Under the pieces are notes generated by a model. That model did not search any database. It saw only the letters and a program-made list of their open reading frames with translations, and was not told the DNA's origin. DNA of 64,000 bases. Source: Ancylostoma caninum. Its lineage: Eukaryota; Nematoda; Chromadorea; Rhabditida; Ancylostomatidae. Below, piece by piece: positions 11,730 to 23,900 of the stretch (position 1 is the stretch's first letter; each line of letters opens with the position of its first letter). The stretch lies in contig JBAJFG010000239.1 in assembly GCA_037903475.1 (NCBI GenBank), forward strand, positions 186,001 to 250,000. The letters are read 5' to 3'. Made by a program: the position numbers and the translations under genes.

Positions 11730-11880
11730 CGTTTCGACGAAACCGTTGCAGGAGTGTCCTGCATTGGCTTGTGATCGTTCGTTGAAGAGCGAAAATTTTC
11801 CCTATGACTCGTTAACTGTCAGAATCACAAGCCAATTCGGACACTTCTGCAAGCGGTGGAAAGTCCGCCTTGTTGAAACG
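11730..11880. mobile_element. Foldback element
   Basis: The ends are imperfect inverted repeats. The left arm, CGTTTCGACGAAACCGTTGC then AGGAGTGTCC and ATTGGCTTGTGAT, pairs with the right arm, ATCACAAGCCAAT then GGACACTTCTGC and TTGTTGAAACG. The arms are about 50 bases with small differences, and there is no coding capacity. Confidence 0.6.
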
Positions 11881-12145
11881 TAGGATCGATCGTGAGTCAA
11901 GTATTTCACCTATCTAAAGGGTAAAAAAATTGCCAATTCCGCCTATTAATTTATCTATTCGTTCATTTACACTCGATGGTGCACCATATAGAAAAACTCA
12001 AGATGTTAGAGCTGGAACTAACAAAATTTAAACGCATTCTCTGGACAATGGGAACAATCACATCTTTGGATGGTAATAAAATAGTATAGTAATATTGAAA
12101 GAAAACGATATCAGTATACTAATAAATCTGTCCGATTATAGAGTA

Positions 12146-12388
12146 GCATATACTGGAAGCGTGCGCCAATCGCGCATCAAGCGCACGCATCCAATTGCGG
12201 AGGATTTCACTTCAAGTCCGGTCAATGCTGCATGTGAACGCTGAATAAAAGTAACGTTGGCCCGTCATGAAGCCGCAGATGCGTGAGTCTCACTTGCATC
12301 TGAGCTGCGATAGGGTTGCTTCTGGGCCTATCCTTTATTATATCGAGGCACGCACGTCTAACGCACGCACGCAGTGCAAGATGCCCTT
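12146..12388. mobile_element. MITE-like element, GCGTGCG family, copy 2 (diverged)
   Basis: It shares the internal block gcgtgcgccaatcgcgcatc / gcgcacgcatcc with the element at 4325-4506, and its right side (taacgcacgcacgcagtgca) is the rough inverse of its left side (tactggaagcgtgcg). The ends are poorly conserved, so the boundaries are approximate. Confidence 0.45.
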
Positions 12389-12479
12389 ATGGGTATTGTG
12401 GTCGATTGCCAATAGAATGAACTGTTTTGAATGCGTAGAATGTTTTACTTTTATTTAAGATGAATTATTTATGAATTAT

Positions 12480-12590
12480 AATTAATGTTAGTGTAATTGT
12501 TATAATTGTTATAATGTTATATGTTATAATGTTATATGTTATAATGTTTATTGTTATAATTAATGTATTATAATTATTTATCAGGAAGGA
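12480..12590. repeat. AT-rich short tandem repeat
   Basis: Irregular repetition of a unit close to TTATAATGTTATATG, followed by TTATAATTAATG variants. It is non-coding low-complexity sequence directly downstream of the diverged MITE copy. Confidence 0.7.
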
Positions 12591-13943
12591 TACCAGAATG
12601 AGATAATTTGTAACGGATCATAAGAAAATTTCCGTGGCTATAAGCGAATTTCTGCGCAATCATCAGCAAAAACATCTGGATACCACAGGACAAACATTTT
12701 TTTTTGCAAGTTATATGCAGCTGAAACCCATTTTTGCCCGTTTCCGCTCTGCAAACCCTGCCATTTCGTGGCTGGTTTTTGAGCCCGATGTTCTTTGTCC
12801 TTCACGGCCAAACCAATGCGATACGATAGTGAAATGACCGCGGATCGGACGATGTTTCTATCACGGAGCAATACACAGTGCGATAACAAACAGTGCTTCA
12901 GAGCGCAGGGGCGGGCCCACTGCGGTGGGTCTCAGGGGTGGCGTTTCTTCTCAGCAACCAAACGGTTGCTTCGCGTAGATTTTCTTTCTGTTCATGGTTT
13001 TTAAGTAGAAAGGATGGATTGCTCTTCTACACTAAGTAATGCTCTTTATGCTTGTAAAATTCCGTTCTGAAAGTGGCAGACAATCATCAATAGCTAAAAA
13101 TGGAGCAACATTACTCAGAGGTCTCTTTTCTGGACAGCAATCAAGGAAGATTTTGATTGGTTCTGCTGTTTTTTTCTCTGGATTCACTTGAGCGTTTTGA
13201 TGTTTCTGTTTTCGAGCGAAAAAATCAAACAGTTTACTACATTCATTTCTTATTCGAAGAAGAGTGGTTTATATTTACGGTGAAGCGCTTGTGCAGAAAA
13301 AAGTACATGAAAAAGGTCCGTTTAATTTGTAGCCTCTGCTATATACCTTGAAACAGCTCCTTACCCCCTTAGATGAATCCTGCAATCGCAACTTTTAGGC
13401 AACTTGCATGAAATATTACCAGTCACCCTTGGTTTTGGTAAATTTTGGTCAGTCCTTCTAAAAATGTCCGATTAGGAATGAATATCTTATAATTTTTTTC
13501 TGAAGCCAGCTGCTTCCAGCCGTTCAGATTCATAGTGGCGATAACACCTCAGTCATCTGGCTTTTCTCGTTTCGTATCAAATCTTCGCACGCACGAATCG
13601 CTGTTGTCGAGCAAACAACTTGAAAATCTCTCATTGACCTTGGGAGAAAAACGAAGGTGAAAATAGTTTGAGAAAGAGAGGAACAACATGAATTCATTTA
13701 CATTTCATAGCAGCAAACTCATGGAGGAACAGTCAGGTCCTAATTTAACATGAGATAGGAGGATTTATAGTATTTATTTCAAGGTTTTATGAAAGGCAAA
13801 ATCGATGATTTTAGATTTCAAACCTACTTTTTTCCACTTATTTTTTGAAGTTTTACTAGCACCAGTCAAAGCCACAACGGGAGGTGCACCTGCATTTTAC
13901 AATGTAAGGAAACAAAAGCATAAGAAGAAATGGATCTAAATAG

Positions 13944-14001
13944 TTTTTTTGTGGAAAGATTACTTAGCAAGTTTTTTGTTGTGGAAAAAATTACTTAGCA
14001 T
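13944..14001. repeat. Direct tandem duplication of about 30 bp
   Basis: The segment TTGTGGAAAGATTACTTAGCA is followed immediately by TTGTGGAAAAAATTACTTAGC, giving two adjacent copies with small differences and a T-rich linker. It is non-coding and looks like a local replication-slippage duplication. Confidence 0.7.
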
Positions 14002-16393
14002 AGTCAAATAAATAAGTTCCACTTGCAAGAAGTCAAACTGCCTCGTGAATTGTACTCTGGCTGTCGCAATTTTAGATGAAGGAACTAAGAAGAATAAAGT
14101 GAAGTTATGATAGTACATATTCCTTCTTCCGAAGGCAGGCACTAGCCGCATCAACTGCGTCTCGGTGCTCTGATTGTCTGCGCATCCTCACATTTCTATT
14201 GATCTTGTAACGCAGCATTACTAATGTCTCCTATACATTTCGAAAGAACGAAAATTAAAGGAAAGATTTTGAAGCGGAAGCTAATAATTCAGTAAGAATT
14301 TCTTGGAAGCCGAAATAGTGGGTCAGAAACTGAGATGAATGAAAATTATTGCCTGGAGTACATTTAATGTGAAGCTGATTTTTCACTAATTCTATACCGA
14401 TTAGTTCTTCCGTGGTAATTCTTCTGCCTAATTCCTGATTATCTTTCTAGTAAAGTGTGTTTCTGATAGCAGTGTGTTCATTCATCTATGGACCTCTACC
14501 ATGCAGCTGTGTTTGCAAAGTTTGTTTGCTGAGTCGGAACGACTATGAAAACTCGCATTCTCGGCATATTATGAGCTGTGAACGGAACAGTCTCCACGGC
14601 GTTCACTTTTCGTCATCTCAGTGTGGATACAAGAACCTTTAACATCCGATGTCTTCTCCATCTACGGCTTGATGACTGAGCGGCACTAACTAGTATTAGA
14701 TGACTGATGGCCCTAAATTTACTGGTATAGGGGCAATAGTACGCAGAGGTGATTGAATGTTGAAGGTCGAGACGACAACGGCGCTGTAAACTATGCTTCC
14801 GGTAACCATTTTACCCGTTACTCGTAGCTTATGGCCTATCCGTTATTCTGACCGCTATACGAGTATTTAGCACGGGGTGACGGTCCGGAAAACGAATACT
14901 TTAAGCCCCGGAACACAGTATGATGTTTCTTTAAATTCGGACTTTTTTTCTTCGAAAGGCTGTTTTTATATACAGACAAACATTTGTGCTATGTGTCCTA
15001 GCACATTTTCCGTCAATTATCCTAAGGACTTTAAATCTTTGGAGTAAAGTATGGGACGGTAATTCGATCGTTAGCTCTTGAAGAGGAAGAAAATTTCTTG
15101 TTGGGGTTTTCCAGATTATCGGGATCGGTGGTACCATGTGCCACAAAATCTTGAATCTTACCCGCCATCAGCTATCCGGTATTCACTTTACGGTAATTTT
15201 TGTCCATTCTATTATTCTGGCTGGTATCGGGTTATGTAAAATCTAGTATTTGCTAATCCCTAGTGTAGTTCGTCTCACTACTGGAAAAAGTTGGAGAGAA
15301 TAAACGTACACGTATGCATGTTACAGAGCTAACAACAAGCCAAGGTTTTGAAGCCTGCTCTTTAGCGCCGAAATTGCAATTTCATGCGCAGACACTCAAC
15401 TTTATCCGTTCTTTTTTTTAAACAGATCATAACTCAAGTAATGAGTCACAACTCTGAATGGACTATATTTTCTCAAATCTAACTTTGTGTAGAACTTTCT
15501 TTTTTACTGTTGTTTGCTGCCAGTTGCCACCAGCGGCAGCCCCGAATTTCCTCAAAACCTGTATATTTTAGGGGAAAATGGTATCGATGTCTATTCACTC
15601 CCCGCTTCTTGTCATGTTTTTTTTTCTCCACTTTTTGTTACAATGGCTGGCAGTGAATTCAGCACGTATTGCCAATATAGTGCACTCTGTATCGCTGCTG
15701 AGCAGCGAACAATAGCTTCGAAAGCTTTACAACACATTCTGAACAGATATTCACACACATGACCGCTACTATGTGTATTAAAATCTTCTACACAGCCAAA
15801 CTTGCTGCAGCGTTTGTTGCAAAAAATAATTCCTTACTGATGTGTTTATTACTAGTTCACAAACTCCAAGGTGCGCCATTGAAAGAGTTTAAATGTCGGG
15901 CCCAATAGTACGTGCTGCATCGCCTGCAGCGTACCACTCTGCTTGTCTGCGCTTCCACACTTTCCATTGAGATCATGCTCGTCAAACTATCCCTGTTTCC
16001 TGTTATAACCTGTCTAAACAGGTGACGAAGAGCGTGCTAGCGAGTCGTGATTATTGCGATTACCTGTAACTGTGAAACCCCTTTTGCCAATATTAGCTTC
16101 ACATTGAAGGTAATAACTTCTACTAGTATTAATTTTGTTTTTGGTTTGATTTGTGTTATTTCTTAGCGGAAATGATCCAAGATGCTTAAGAATACCACTA
16201 CTAAGCGAAATTATGATTCGTTTACGAGCAAACGATAAATTCCACGAATATCTGTCACTTCCCGATCGATACTCGATATTGGTCAATGACCTCGCACAGC
16301 CACGTGCAATTCACGTGGCAGACGGCTGGATCCTTCTCGCTACCTCCTGATTTTCTCTCGTTATTACCTTGTATTGCTGATTTTGTTGTCGAC

Positions 16394-16516
16394 ATGAACT
16401 CAGATAGTTCTGGTGTTAAGAATGGTCGACGTATTGAAAGAAAGTGCGATTTCGAATGGCCATTCCAACCACGGACATCTGAAGAAAATCGACTCGTTAT
16501 CGGCGATTCCTTACAT
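16394..16516 (+). CDS. Candidate first exon, unrecognised
   Basis: The ATG at 16394 opens a 41-codon frame of protein-like composition (NSDSSGVKNGRRIERK, then FEWPFQPRTSEENRL) that ends at a good donor (CAT then gtgagt) in phase 0. A phase-compatible acceptor follows at about 17258 (ctttacag before GAACTGG) and would give a short protein ending LLTS. It could instead be an upstream alternative exon of the reductase gene starting at 17930. Neither reading is proven. I do not recognise the sequence. Confidence 0.3.
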
Positions 16517-17929
16517 GTGAGTTGGATTTTGCTTTTTTTTCGATTTGGATTTCTTTGCTTACAAAGATTTCTTTCTCATTCTCTGTCCTTAGAATAGAAG
16601 TACATTAGGAACTCTTCAAATTGTGCAAAGAAGCACTTTTATCCCTAGTTCGGTAATTTGTTAGTTTTCAAAAGAAGTGTTGGAAGAAAAAAGTGTTAAT
16701 ATATGGATCTGAATATTATAACATACGGTAAGAGACTTTTCACTGATTTACTGACAAGACATGGTCGATATCATTCTATAGGCTCATGTACGCAATTTTG
16801 CGCAGCGCACTCTTTTGTCTGAGTCCGTGAATGCACCAAAAATCATAAGTTTCCAAGTCGACTATGTATAATTCCCGCCGTAGGTGCAGTGTAATTTTCA
16901 CCAGGTTCAAGTCTAAGGAAAATTTTGCGTTCACGTGAAAAACACCGCAAAGGTCGGAATGTTGTTACGGTTAATCTGTTAACCTCCCTGTCTACAAACA
17001 CAAAAACAGTCTGCAATTGTTTGTGGTCCGAAATTCTTATCAGTGATTCGAAAAGATTGAAAACCATTCGAAATGCAAGGAAAAATTTGTTTATCCTGCA
17101 GGTTCGTGGTGCTACAGATTGTAAACAGGGCGTCTTGTACTTCTTATGGAACACTCTCGCTCAGAATTTCGTTTTGTACTATATGTTGTCCTTTGGAACT
17201 AGAATAAGAGAAGGTTTTAGAAGCCTTCCGCTGATTTTCGTTGTTTTTGGCTTTACAGGAACTGGGAGAAAGCTTCTCATTATGGTCTATGAATTTTATT
17301 TCACGTACTAACTTTTGTGAAACTTGTCATTATATTCTACAACCTCATTTAGTTCTGCTTACTAGTTGAAATTTTTGATGATAAAGAAAAAGGTTCTTTC
17401 GCAGTCTTCTTCATGTAGCTCAGTCAAATTTTTAAAAATATTGCTTCCATATTCGCTTGAAAAAGTATGGTTGCAAGTTGTTCTCGTTTTCCACTTCATC
17501 TCATTCTAAACCCACCGTTTCCTTGATATTAACCTCATTTTGTCACTTTTACTTCGCGCTTTTTGCGTTTAAATCTTTGTTGCTGTAAAGTGCACAGTGT
17601 AATAGTGCATCTACTGATAACATTCCATTCCTGCTAAATTGTTCGCCTTCGAAAACAGTAGTTTTCATTTTTATCCCCATTTTACGCCCCCGTTCCTTCA
17701 AAACCTATCGAATTTTCTGTCACACCATAGAACAAAGCAGCTGGGTTCGTTCCGCTGTCTGTTGGCGATCGATATTTCCTGACACTCACTAATGTCCTCA
17801 CATCCGGCTGCTTCTCCCTCTAATAACCACCAATCCGACAGTTTTTCCATTCCCTTTTTATACGATCTCTGGCATTTTTCTGTGCTGTTCATCGGCCGAT
17901 AATGTGATTTCGTCGTGTTTTCACTTAAC

Positions 17930-20900
17930 ATGGATACGCCTGGGTAGGTTCTGCTGCTGTGATTTGAAAGTGGCTTCGTTAGACGTTATCGATTGGCTCT
18001 AATGTTAGCGTTTCAGGGGAAGCGTACCAAATCTGCATGAAAGGAGCAGCAGTGATGAAGAGCACCTTTCTTTTGAGGTTGGTACCTTTCGATTTTCATT
18101 ACTTATTCTCATATTTTTGACATCCGCCTATCTTACACTCTTAAATATATATTTCTTTTATTGTGAACGTTCTTATCCTAACTTCTTTCGATCGAATTGG
18201 TGAACACACAGTTAATAAACGAACAGAAAACTGCTATGATCATTCCCGCTCACATTTCCTATTTTCTGCAGAAGTAATATGGTTCTTTTTTGTTCATATT
18301 TCCAGTGCAACTGCCATAGTTCATCTCAATCTCCTTGAAATCTGGTCAGTTTTTCTGTTCACTAAGCTCTACTTTCTTTCCTTCTTCTTATTCCACTACA
18401 ACTACCACAATTTATCTCAATCTCCTTGGAATCTATTCACTGTTTTTTATTTGGTAGGCACTACTTGTTATTTTAAGAAGTACCTCTTTCAGTTGTAATC
18501 TTTTTTTTTGATACCTGCCCGATTACGGTTTTATTATTCAGCTCGCTCTTCTCATTTTGGTAAAATCCTTTGAAGGAAACTACCATTTGTTCAAAAAATT
18601 GAAATTAGCTTTGTCATCGACGTGATACTCTATCGACACCATACAACTCTTTCCATAACTTGCTTGATAATAGTAGAAGAGCCCCCATTGACTTTGAAAG
18701 TTCTTTATTCCTAGTTTACTTCCTTTTCTTTAGGATGAATATGAGTTCTAGGTTTGCAAAGAGTATCAAGAATCGGGCATGATACAAAAAATTCCCCAAT
18801 ATTAACGCCACTATTGGGATGATTTCATTTTCTCTCCATTTCATTTACTTTCCGTTTGTTGTTCAGAGAGAAATTTCCTCCCGTGCATCGTATTATTAGC
18901 GCTCCAACACATTTGTTATCGACACACATTAAATGACGCAGGTGAATCATGTTTCTGTCACATATGAAATGATTCCGTTTTCATCACACCTGCGAACATG
19001 TTGTCCCTTCATGAGTTTCTCTGCGCGATGTCCAAGAGCAGTGCTTGCTCAAAAGTCGTTGAGAAGCGTGAAGATAGATGGGTAAGTGCAGGTCGTCACA
19101 GTAACTTTCGAAATACTCGAGTAGTTTAGCGGGTTTACTAGAATTTTGTTGTTTACTTTCGAGTTATCTGTGAAGTAATCAACATATTTCTGTTATAGAT
19201 GAATCAGAGCTTGTAAACTGACATCGTCTCGAAGACATTTACGCGTTTTCATTCCACATTTCATTTCATATCATGTTGACGTTGTACTATCGATGTTCAA
19301 AGAAAAGCCCCTGCTGATATTGTTCCATATAACAAATCTTAACGTTCTAACTTTACAATATTGTTTTTTTTTCCTGAACTGAACTGTATCCCACTATTAA
19401 CCTAGCCCTTTCCTAACACTATTCATGTTTCTTGGTAGGATTCAGTCTTCTAATGGTTTCTTTAAGGTTGGACATGGAAATAAATATGTCCCTCTGCACG
19501 AAAGGATCAACAGAAGGATCAAGGATAAAACCCCATTCTTCTCGCTAGAATTTTTCCCGCCGAAGACAGCTAATGGTGTGGCTAATTTCTTCACTAGGTA
19601 AGGTAAAGCTATTACTTTCATCTGGTGGATTCTCATTATATCATTTTAATTTGGGCTTGATCGATTCAATGAAGGTGGTCCTTTGTTTGTGGACATTACG
19701 TGGCATTTGGGCAGTGATCCAGGTATGTTCGCTAAGATGTTTTTGATGTTTACTGTTCCTTTTTACCAGGTTTTCCGGCAAAATGTGGATTGTCAAATGA
19801 CGTGTGTGCAAAATTATCAGTTAGGGGTCGAAGGAAAAAATTCCTAGTCTCTAAAGGAGAAAAAAATAATGTCTTTCAGCCAACATGAACAAAGAGACCT
19901 CTTCATCTTCCATCGCTGCCGGATGCCTGGATTACTGCCGAGTCGACACAATGTTACACATGACATGTGCACAATATTCAAAAGAGCAAACGATAAAACA
20001 CCTGGAACAGAGCAAATCCGTTGGACTGCGAAATATTCTGGCATTGAGAGGCGATCTCCCGAACATAGTACTCTTTAATTAGTTAGAATTCACGCTAGGT
20101 AGCCAGTCTTTTCTCAAAATTTTAGGATACAGATGGCATTCCAATCTACAAATACCGAGCTTTGGATATGATCCGATGGATTCGAGAGGAGTTTGGAGAT
20201 TATTTCACCATCGCCTGTTCAGGTGAGCGGATTTGGAGTTTATACATGTTTTTTATCTTGACCTTCCTCTAAAGTCGTTGTTTCTTTTTACACAATGTGC
20301 TTCATGCCCTTGCTCTCCTTGTCCGGTTATTTCTCTATTCGTCCCAAGTTTTGTGCATAGGTTTTTCTTCTTTTGTTCGAATGTAGATCAAAATTGGCTC
20401 GTTTATTCTGCATAATTGGCTTCAAGTAGCTTTTTTATACTAGTGAATTTGATTTACTGCCTGTAGCTCATTCTTTTTGAGCGGAAATGCTCGAACTTCG
20501 AAGTTTCTGGATTTTTTCGTTATCATTTTGTTGCACTGAGTTGTCCTTGTGCAGCTTGACCGTGCAATCTCAACTAGTGATAGCTGTTTTTGCAACGTCA
20601 GCGTCCGCTGGCCACACGTGTACCTTGGCCAAGTTTTATTATAGTTTGCGGCAATCTAGCGATGTTGAACTCGAATGATTGCGTACGTCCTTATCTCCGC
20701 CTGATCGCGTTTTCTCTCCTAGCTACCGCAAAGGTCAATTTGGGCAGCGGTCTGGTTCATTCGAAAGTGGCGCGGAGAAGGTGGATAAGTATAGATTTGG
20801 GGGATAAATAAAAATGTTCAGGAAATGTAGGAATCTTGTTTTGAGTCCTTGAACGCTAGATGCAATTCCTTCGCATAATTGCTTAAGGTAGTACATTACC

Positions 20901-23900
20901 CAATATTTTCGGATCAGATTTGTTAAGTTGTTTGGTTTTTCAACCGCGGAGGTGATAAACATTTTATGTTGTACTTATTTTGGCGTTTGGCTCTAATGGT
21001 CAAGATTTTCTCACTTGTTCTGTGACTGCATGAGAATGTAAAGCTTATCTGAGCTAAGTGAGAGACTTATCCTTGAAATACTGTCCAGGCTTCGGGTGTT
21101 TTATCCTATAGTTTTTTCTAAATAGAACCACGATCAACTGCAATCCAACAATTGCCCTCAGAAGATCCTTATTTTGCTAAATCCTCGCTCAACAGCTTTG
21201 AATTGAAATTCTGAACAATGTTTCAAAAAATTGTGGGTTTATACTTGAGGAAATGTGACGACAAGTGGTCATATGTTTGGACTCGCATGAATTAGAACAT
21301 TGCAGGATATCCGCTTGGTCATCCTGAATCTCCATCGTACAAAGCTGATTTGCTCTATCTCAAGTCAAAGTGTGATGCTGGTGCTCAATTCATCGTCACA
21401 CAGCTGTTTTTCGAGGCTGAGGTAGGCTTCCCTTTTGAGTGCTGGAACTGTGAAAATAATGCTATTATCAGTTTCTGCAAGCAATTAGCATTTTTTATTC
21501 CAGTTATTTTAGGTTTTCGAGCAGTTTGTCCGCGATTGTCGAGAGATGGGTATCACTGTGCCAATCATTCCTGGAATTATGCCAATTATGGTAAAACTCC
21601 CTATTTTGTTTGGGAATTTTTAAAAACTGTTTTATCTTTTATAGGGCTACGACTCTATTCGACGCATAGCTACGCTCTCACAGCTGACGATACCAGAGTC
21701 GATTCTCTCAGACTTGGAGCCGATTAAACACGATGACGATGCTGTAAGAAAGTACGGAACAATAAAAGTGAGCTTGCTATCTCGTAAAGCGTACGTGGAA
21801 ACCTTGTGCTAGTTTTTTTTTAAATTTTGTTGCATCAAATAACTCGTATTGCAGGCTATCGAAATGTGTCGTCGGATTCTTTCCAATGGGTCGGCACCTT
21901 CGATCCATCTTTACACCATGAATAGGGAAGGAGCATGCCGGTAAGGTATTTTGAGATTATATACACGATCTCGATATGGCGCTGTGACATTGTCAGAGAA
22001 GTCGGAGGTCAGGAATCTGGGCAGCTAGGCGTCGGGTTTTTCTTAGAATTAAAAAGGACAAAACTTGTCTTACAGCACCGTAAAGACTTGAGGAATGTAA
22101 ACTTGTGGAAGAAGTGCGAAGGCTTGATAGATTGCGAGGAGACTGAAGTAAGCGGTATCATTCGGAATAAAATGACATTCTGATGAAGTTCGGTACATAA
22201 GTCGATATAAATGCAAGGATAATTGGGAGAATGAATAGCAAAATCGCGAAATGAAACCCGTATTTAGCTTCTAGGCTCTTATATTTGTTCACAACGAAAT
22301 TTTGGGAGATTACCTGAGGTACATAAGTTGTCGGCGCCAGAGTTAACAATTGGTAAATTTGCGGTGTGTTAGCACATTTACTTTGGGTAATCTCAATGAT
22401 ACATGTGGCCCTTGTAGATGATCGACACCGCCAGTTTTTTTTTGATATCCTTTATATGTAGGATCCGACAAGGAATTCATTCTTTTCTTCCACAGGTTTC
22501 AGTCTGCGTAGGTCATGGGGGATCAATGCCATTTCATTGTTGATTATCGCGAATATTTCTTGGGGCGGTAGAAACCCTAATGGCACCTGAACGTCTGATA
22601 ATGTATGTTCAACGGACTTTATTAACATTCACATTTGGCTACACCTTTCATGTTGCTGTGCGGCCTCGACTTTTGAAGATCTTATGCTACGCGAATATGT
22701 CTTTGAATTCTTGCTATTTTCCGTTCATCCGTGCTGTCGGTTTTATTTTGAACACATGTGCGGTAACATCCGTGTACATCAAAGGGTTTTTTTATATTCA
22801 TATGCACATCGAATCGATACTTTTTTAAGCGCACATTCACGTTTGAATAGTTGCGGGTGAAGTCATTGTTCATTTTCGTTCTCTGATGTTTAGTGTCGTG
22901 CAGATTCTTGATGTTCTTCTCAGAAATTTATCTATCTCATCTACAGTGCCTCGATTCTCGAATGCTCGTAGGAGGTCTGAGAACTGACGGAGATCAAATT
23001 ATTTCGATCGACGCTGCGCAGCTGTCTGTTGTTTTATCCATTTCTGACATAATGCTTTTCAGAATCCCCATCCTTGAATTGTTCCGTTTTAGTTTCCCAT
23101 GTATTTGATCCCAAGCACAACAGGAACTTCTGTGTAATTTTCGCTTGATTTTCGTTGGTCGACAAATTTCTCGCTTGTGCCAGCCAAGTGGTAGTGGTAA
23201 GCCAAGAAAAAGACCAGTTTCTAAATGAAGGCGTGTGGTAAAGAATTTAGTTACCAGCAGGTGTACATAAATTCTCTGAGAGTCACGTATTTTTAATTTT
23301 GACACATATCAAATCGGAAAATTACTGTATCATATGTACATTAATCAAGGCACTGCTCATGGCCACGTGGGCTATTAAGATGAGACACAAGGAGCGAGAA
23401 ATGTAGCTGCATGAGAAATTGGTAGGATGTGTTCACTATCATGTCATGAATAATGGAAGAATTGATGGAATTTCTAATTGATATGCCATATTTGTCGCCA
23501 TGACAATCGATAGACATCCCTGCGCGAGGAGTCATACGCGATTGCGAGTTGGGCGGTTTTTTTTTGCGAACGTGGGCCTCTTTGCAGTTTGATGCTAGTG
23601 CAACCGTTGCTTGTAGCATTTTCTCCTCTGCATGCTGACGAAATTGTTGTTCACTGATATTTTTCATAAAATAAATTCTGCTCTTAATAGGGCACTCAAG
23701 GGCCTATTTTTTTCCTCAGGCTCATTAACAAAACATCTGGGAAGCTCCTCGCTTCAGGTGTTATGCTGAATTTATAGTCATTCTTACTCCCATTCAAACT
23801 CCGGCCTTTTGTTCACTAGATATAAGTAGAGTTTTGTAATTTTAATACATCTGAACAACTGATTTTTCCGATAATTGACTTTCCGATTATGTTCATGTTT

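Larger units (their letters stand above)
10795..16393. other. Gene-poor interval
   Basis: No exon chain could be supported on either strand over 5.6 kb. The stretch holds the foldback repeats listed separately (11730-11880, 12146-12388), an AT-rich run of TTATAATGTTATATG units (about 12480-12590) and a short direct duplication at 13944-14001. Open frames such as 12634-12837 and 15514-15762 have no motif or splice support. Confidence 0.5.
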
